Source of the DNA: Georgenia sp. M64
GTDB taxonomy: Bacteria > Actinomycetota > Actinomycetes > Actinomycetales > Actinomycetaceae
NCBI RefSeq assembly: GCF_038049925.1
Contig: NZ_CP145809.1
Location: 3,692,599-3,756,598 of the forward strand
DNA length: 64,000 bases
Direction of reading: 5' to 3'
The notes below the pieces were generated by a model that was not told the origin of the DNA, did not search any database, and was given only the letters and a program-made list of their open reading frames with translations. Positions 60,255 to 64,000 of the stretch are shown here, piece after piece (within the stretch, counting starts at the first letter, position 1; each line of letters opens with the position of its first letter). The translations under genes and the position numbers were made by a program.

Positions 60255-61454
60255 TCAGGGGGCGAACATCGCCCCGGCGGTCCCCACGCGCAGGTGCTCG
60301 GCGAGCGCCCGCTGGGTCTCGTTGGTGAGGTCCATGAGCCGGCGCAGCTCCCGGTCGGCCACGGCCATGTCGCCGCGCCGGCCCGCCTCGGCGACGAGCT
60401 GGGCGTGCCGGGCGAGCGCCGCTGCCCCCACCATCGAGGCGGAGGTGTGCAGGCTCAGGGCCGCCACGTGCACCTCCTCGGCGTCGCCGGCGACGACGGC
60501 GCGCGCCACCCGGTTGCACGAGTCGCCCAACCGCTTGAGGTAGGCCAGGCCGAAGCCGGACGCGGCGTCGTCGCCGACGTCGTGGGCAAGGGTGCCCAGG
60601 GCCGCGGGGTCGAGGATCATGTCGTCTTCTCCGGTCCGGTCGGCGTCCGTCGGCACGCCGTGCCCGGCGTCGACGTCCTGCGGGCCGGCGGGGGCGTCGT
60701 GGGCACGCCGGCCGGCAGACCGGTCGGCCGCGGCGCGTACGAGCTGGATCCCCGCATAGCCCAAGAGTGCCACGGCCAGCGCGGCCGTGCCGGTGCGCTT
60801 CTGGTCCCCGTCCAGCGCCGTCGCGAGGTAGCCGGCGTAGGGGATGTGGTAGCGGACCACGCCCCTGACCTGCGTCGCCGTGAGCGGCCACGGGTCGGCG
60901 GCGTCGTTCGCGTCGCCCCGGGTCGTCAGGACCACGGTGCCGTCCGCGGCGACGGCGCGCGCCACGACCCGGTGGGTGACGAGGGTCGGGTCGTTCGGGT
61001 AGGGCATGACGGTGACGACGTCACCGGGCGCGAGGGCCGCCGTCGCCGCCTCGCCCCGCACGGGCTCGACGACCACCTGGCTGCCGGTGGGGATGGTCGG
61101 CTCCATCGAGCCCGACAGGATCGTCAGCGGCACCCAGCCGGCCAGGTGCGGGACGACGACCATCGCCAGGGCCAGGGCCGCGACGACGGCGAGCGCGAGC
61201 CATCCGGCGACGGTGACCACGGCGCGCGCACCGAGATGAATCGCGCCTCGGCGCACCTCCGCCTGCGGCCCGGCAAGCTCGGCGTCGGGCCCGGCGTCGG
61301 GCTCGGCGGCGACGGCGAGGTGCCGGAGGTCCGACGACGGCGCGCGATGTGCGCCGAGGCCGAGACGGTCGACATCAACCCGGTCCCGGAGCCCATCGGC
61401 CTCGGCGCTCCGCTCACCGTCGGGCTCGGCGACGCCGGTGGTCAGGGCCGCCAT
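60255..61454 (-). CDS. SipW-type signal peptidase continuous with a C-terminal HPt-like domain
   Basis: 399 residues in one open frame. Residues 1-75 are hydrophilic. A helix (about 77-102) precedes the ER-type peptidase core: LSGSMEPTIPTGS (Ser), THRVVARAV (His) and TTRGDANDAADPWPL (Asp box). A second helix (ALAVALLGYAGIQLV) and a 45-residue linker follow. The last 120 residues are an all-helical HPt-like domain with ALSLHTSASMVGA where HPt proteins have A-H-x-L-K-G-S; the phospho-His site is Leu and the Lys is His. GGAGAAG precedes the in-frame ATG at the linker end (MILDPAALG), so the HPt part may also be made separately. The ATG overlaps the substrate gene's stop. Confidence 0.85.
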   Translation of the reverse strand: MAALTTGVAEPDGERSAEADGLRDRVDVDRLGLGAHRAPSSDLRHLAVAAEPDAGPDAELAGPQAEVRRGAIHLGARAVVTVAGWLALAVVAALALAMVVVPHLAGWVPLTILSGSMEPTIPTGSQVVVEPVRGEAATAALAPGDVVTVMPYPNDPTLVTHRVVARAVAADGTVVLTTRGDANDAADPWPLTATQVRGVVRYHIPYAGYLATALDGDQKRTGTAALAVALLGYAGIQLVRAAADRSAGRRAHDAPAGPQDVDAGHGVPTDADRTGEDDMILDPAALGTLAHDVGDDAASGFGLAYLKRLGDSCNRVARAVVAGDAEEVHVAALSLHTSASMVGAAALARHAQLVAEAGRRGDMAVADRELRRLMDLTNETQRALAEHLRVGTAGAMFAP

Positions 61455-62842
61455 CACACGCCTCCCGCCGGGCCGAGGCAGCTGACGTTGCCGCTCTGGC
61501 CGCGAACCTCGGCGGTGACCGCCTGCGCGCCGCGGACCACGCCGCCGGCGGCGGTCTCGGCGACGAGGACGAGGTCGAAGCGGTCGGCCGTGGCGACGGG
61601 GATCGCGCCGACGGTGAGGTCGAGGGTGCGCGCCCCGGGCGCCGTCAGCGCGGTGAGCCGGGTCCACGGACCCAGGGTGTCGCCGGTCCCCGTCGCCGTC
61701 CGGGTGCGGGCGAGGACGTGCCAGGAGCGCACGGCCGCGCCGGACCACGTCCAGCCCAGCGCCGCACCGGCGTTGGAGTTGTAGGAGGAGCAGGTCAGGG
61801 TGAGCCCGGCGTCGGACGCGGGGGTGGGCACGGTGAAGGTGGCGCCGGTGACGGTGGTGGCGGGGAGCGTCCAGCCGCCCGCCGCGACACCGGTGCCCGT
61901 GACCGTCGTCGTCGCGACGACGGCGCGCCCGGGCAGCGCGAGGCTGAGCAGCACGGGGTCGGCGGGAGCGACAGCGAGGCACAGGGCCATGGCCGCGCCG
62001 GGCGCGAGGACCTCGGTGCCGGTCAGCGGGGCCGTGGCGGCGCAGGAGGAGCCGTCGGTGCCGCGTGCGAGGCCCACGCGGAGCGCCGGGGCGAGGGCGG
62101 CGGCCTCCGCGGCGGTGGTGCCGGGGCCGGCGACCAGGGTGGGGGCGCTCGCCCGCCACGCCAGGCTGGTCTCGGCGGCGGCGGACGTCAGACGCGTGCC
62201 GCCGGGGACGGGGGTGGCGGACAGTTGCAGCCGGTCGGTCGTGACGGCGGGCAGCGCCGTGGCGGTCGCGGCGGACCAGGTGCCGCCCGCGTCCTGGGTG
62301 AGGGACCAGGCCAGGGCCGGGGTCGCGGTCTCGCCCTGGAGGTAGGCGCCCCACGCACTCGCCCCGGGTCCCACCGGGAGGGTGAGCGTGGCGGTCAGCG
62401 GACCGGCGTTCGCGGGGACGACCCGCCAGGACCCGGCCGCGACCGGCACGGGGGCCGGGCCGTTCGCGGCGGAGAGGGCGACCGCCGCGTGGGCGATGAG
62501 CTCGGCGGGCAGGGACCCGGCGCCGGTGGCCGAGGGGGTGAGCGTGAGGACGGCGCTGAGGCCGTCTCCGGCCATCGCCAGGTCGCCGCCCGCCTCGACG
62601 ACGAGCGTGTCACCGGGCAGCAGACGCCGGTCGCCGAGGGACGTGGTGACGTCCGCCCGCGGGCTGCCGGGCCGGTCGAGGTGCAGCCGGGCGGCGCCGC
62701 CGGTGACGGCGAGCCGGCCGGAGGTGAGCTGCGCCCCGCCCACCTCCCGGGCGTCCGACCAGCCCGCGTAGCTGCCGCCGTTGCCCGCGAGGAGGGCGAC
62801 GGCGAGCACGCCCGCGGCGGCGGCGCTCAGGAGGCGGGACAT
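61454..62842 (-). CDS. SipW-type exported protein, large beta-rich substrate
   Basis: 462 residues. The alternate signal is SAAAAGVLAVALLAGNGGS followed by YAGWSDAREVGGAQLTSG, with the W-S-D landmark after the core. The mature chain is Ala/Thr/Val-rich with repeated beta segments and four Cys (SSCAATAP, ALCLAVAP, LTCSSYNSN, VSCLGPAGG) that may form disulfides. WHVLARTRTATGTGD looks like part of a fibronectin-type strand set. It is coupled to the signal peptidase-HPt gene by an ATGA overlap and is its probable substrate. Confidence 0.85.
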   Translation of the reverse strand: MSRLLSAAAAGVLAVALLAGNGGSYAGWSDAREVGGAQLTSGRLAVTGGAARLHLDRPGSPRADVTTSLGDRRLLPGDTLVVEAGGDLAMAGDGLSAVLTLTPSATGAGSLPAELIAHAAVALSAANGPAPVPVAAGSWRVVPANAGPLTATLTLPVGPGASAWGAYLQGETATPALAWSLTQDAGGTWSAATATALPAVTTDRLQLSATPVPGGTRLTSAAAETSLAWRASAPTLVAGPGTTAAEAAALAPALRVGLARGTDGSSCAATAPLTGTEVLAPGAAMALCLAVAPADPVLLSLALPGRAVVATTTVTGTGVAAGGWTLPATTVTGATFTVPTPASDAGLTLTCSSYNSNAGAALGWTWSGAAVRSWHVLARTRTATGTGDTLGPWTRLTALTAPGARTLDLTVGAIPVATADRFDLVLVAETAAGGVVRGAQAVTAEVRGQSGNVSCLGPAGGV

Positions 62843-62849
62843 CGGGTCG

Positions 62850-63395
62850 TCAGGCGATCTTCTGCTCGAGGGTGATCTGGAAGTCGGCGAGCTCGGCGGT
62901 CGCGTCCTGGGCGCGCTGGCCCCAGGCCGCTTCCGCGTCGTCCACCGTGGGGAAGGTGATGGTCGCGACGACGGTGTACTCGCCGCTGTCGGTGATCGTC
63001 GTGCCGTCCTGACCGTTGACCTGGACCTCGACGGTCAGGCCCTCGGCGAGAGCGACGTCGGCCTCGGCCTCGGCCGCCGCGGTGACGGCGGTCGGCAGGG
63101 TGGTGGCCAGCTCGGCCTCGAGCCCGTCGCCGGCCAGTGCGACGTCGACCGTGGCGGTGTAGGTGAGGACCGAGCCGGGGATGACGAGGTAGTCGTCGAT
63201 GGCGATCTCCTCGCCGCCCGCGGTCCAGACGACGCTGGCCTCGTCGACCCGCAGGTGGCCCGAGGTGATGGTGGCGCCCCCGAGGTCCTCGGTGTCCGAC
63301 CAGGTGGCGAACGAGCCGCCGCCGGCGGCGAGGAGGGCGATACCGGCGACGCCGGCGAGGACGGCCTTGCGGGTGCGGGTGCGGGGGGCGCTCAT
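62850..63395 (-). CDS. SipW-type (alternate signal) exported protein
   Basis: 181 residues from ATG 63395 (GGAAGAGAAG upstream; the longer frame to 63479 is rejected). Signal RKAVLAGVAGIALLAAGGGS, then FATWSDTEDLGGATITSGHL, the most typical landmark of this export class. The mature part is acidic with beta strands and a helix-prone AAAEAEADVALAEG stretch. It is the first gene of the second SipW locus and probably a TasA-like surface protein. Confidence 0.88.
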   Translation of the reverse strand: MSAPRTRTRKAVLAGVAGIALLAAGGGSFATWSDTEDLGGATITSGHLRVDEASVVWTAGGEEIAIDDYLVIPGSVLTYTATVDVALAGDGLEAELATTLPTAVTAAAEAEADVALAEGLTVEVQVNGQDGTTITDSGEYTVVATITFPTVDDAEAAWGQRAQDATAELADFQITLEQKIA

Positions 63396-63505
63396 GGTCT
63401 TCTCTTCCGGCTCGGTGCGCCGGCGTGTCTGCCGGGCTGCTGGTGAGAAGACTCGCGGGCGTCCCTCAGGACCGGGCACCGTCGCGGTTCATGTCCGCTC
63501 AAGAT

Positions 63506-63526
63506 CACCTCAAGAGCAGTGAGGTG
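63506..63526 (-). terminator. Short hairpin after the GGDEF-like gene
   Basis: CACCTCA / TGAGGTG with a 7-nt loop, 5 nt beyond the stop at 63531 on the minus strand. Confidence 0.45.
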
Positions 63527-63530
63527 CGTC

Positions 63531-64000
63531 TCAGGCCCGGGCCACCCGGTTCCCGCCGGCCGCCGTCGCCGAGCGCGAGAGGTCCCGCGCGGCGTCGCAC
63601 ATGGCCTCGAGGTCGAAGCCGTGGTCCGCGGCGTCGACGACGCCGACGCTCGCGGTGACCCGCATGTGCCCGCCGGGCACGGGCACGGGGGTGTCGATGA
63701 GCTCCTTGCGCAGCTCCTCGGCCCACTCGTGCGCCTCCTCCACCGTGCAGCCGGTGAGGACCACCTGGAAGGCCCGCCCGTCGAGGGCGTCCCGGCCGAG
63801 GACCGCCCGCGCCGGCAGCACCATCTGCAGGACCTCCCCGCACACGGCCATCGCCTGCTCCGCGCACCTCGCGCCGAACGCCGCTCCGAGGGTCTGCACG
63901 CCCTCGGGCGCGACCGCGACGAGGACGGCGGGGCGCCCGGTGCCGCGGGCGCCGTCGAGCACGTCCTGCGCGCGGCGGGGGAACGTGCGCGAGGTCCGGG
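63531..64000 (-). CDS. Degenerate GGDEF-domain protein (partial, N-terminus outside window)
   Basis: The frame is open to the window edge, and its start lies beyond 64000. TFPRRAQDVLDGARGTGRPAVLVAV corresponds to the early GGDEF region (usually LTGLPNRR). GRDALDGRAFQVVLTG sits where R-x-GGDEF-x-x-L is expected, so the catalytic signature is lost. VTASVGVVDAADHGFDLEAMCDAARDLSRSATAAGGNRV matches the C-terminal S-x-G-V...AD...A...G-x-N-R-V block (quoted in part as key residues). It probably senses or binds rather than makes c-di-GMP. It is upstream of the second SipW locus on the same strand. Confidence 0.75.
   Translation of the reverse strand, partial: RTSRTFPRRAQDVLDGARGTGRPAVLVAVAPEGVQTLGAAFGARCAEQAMAVCGEVLQMVLPARAVLGRDALDGRAFQVVLTGCTVEEAHEWAEELRKELIDTPVPVPGGHMRVTASVGVVDAADHGFDLEAMCDAARDLSRSATAAGGNRVARA

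Overview
This 64 kb window is very GC-rich and densely coded, with GTG starts, 4-bp ATGA/GTGA overlaps and -10 hexamers sitting about 6 nt before start codons. It looks chromosomal and actinobacterial, most likely Micrococcales (Georgenia or Cellulomonadaceae-like). The taxon is an inference from gene content and codon usage. No rRNA, tRNA or CRISPR array was seen.

Layout. (1) 1-3.7 kb: a compact electron-transfer operon (acidic-tailed protein, small anchored protein, ApbE flavin transferase, bis-heme-b ferric-reductase-like membrane protein, NuoF-like Fe-S protein, 3Fe-4S-type ferredoxin). (2) 4.1-6.1 kb: a TasA/SipW-type export locus (substrate, ER-type signal peptidase, second substrate). 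(3) 6.5-19.1 kb: a truncated UDP-GlcNAc 2-epimerase, YibE/F, a two-component system, a CcdA-redoxin-glutaredoxin thiol set, a DUF305 lipoprotein, an NlpC/P60 hydrolase behind a c-di-AMP riboswitch, an F510_1955-type lipoprotein, and a multicopper oxidase whose Tat leader is cut off by an in-frame TGA. (4) 19.2-25 kb: two CNNM/CorC-type proteins, an AI-2E-family permease, small secreted proteins and lipoproteins, and a tandem 52-bp repeat. (5) 25-52.4 kb: a large exopolysaccharide cluster: DUF4012 protein, LytR-CpsA-Psr ligase, polyprenyl glycosylphosphotransferase, about a dozen glycosyltransferases, pyruvyl transferase, ABC flippase, O-antigen-ligase-like polymerase and tyrosine autokinase. 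It includes a frameshifted WbsX-like relic and one glycosyltransferase of clearly lower GC. (6) 52.4-56 kb: an IS21-family element with a 5-bp target duplication inside a BNR-repeat membrane protein gene, whose reading frame is restored exactly on removal. (7) 56-59 kb: a four-gene operon encoding a Tat-exported protein, an HPr-kinase-like P-loop protein with a PqqD-like C-terminus, a nucleotidyltransferase and a stand-alone PqqD-like protein. (8) 59.3-64 kb: an orphan OmpR-type regulator, a signal peptidase continuous in frame with an HPt-like domain, two more SipW-type exported proteins and a degenerate GGDEF protein cut by the window edge.

How it fits together. The combination of an EPS factory, two SipW/TasA-like loci and GGDEF/HPt/response-regulator signalling resembles a biofilm-matrix island, like the eps and tapA-sipW-tasA loci of Bacillus but in an actinobacterium. 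The divergent promoter region that starts the EPS cluster and the one in front of the orphan regulator share the decamer CGCCTCACCC (two copies each) and a GGGGGTGA-N10-TCACCC palindrome, suggesting that one regulator controls both. The strongest candidates for an undescribed system are the 56-59 kb kinase/PqqD/nucleotidyltransferase operon with its exported partner, and the signal peptidase-HPt protein next door.
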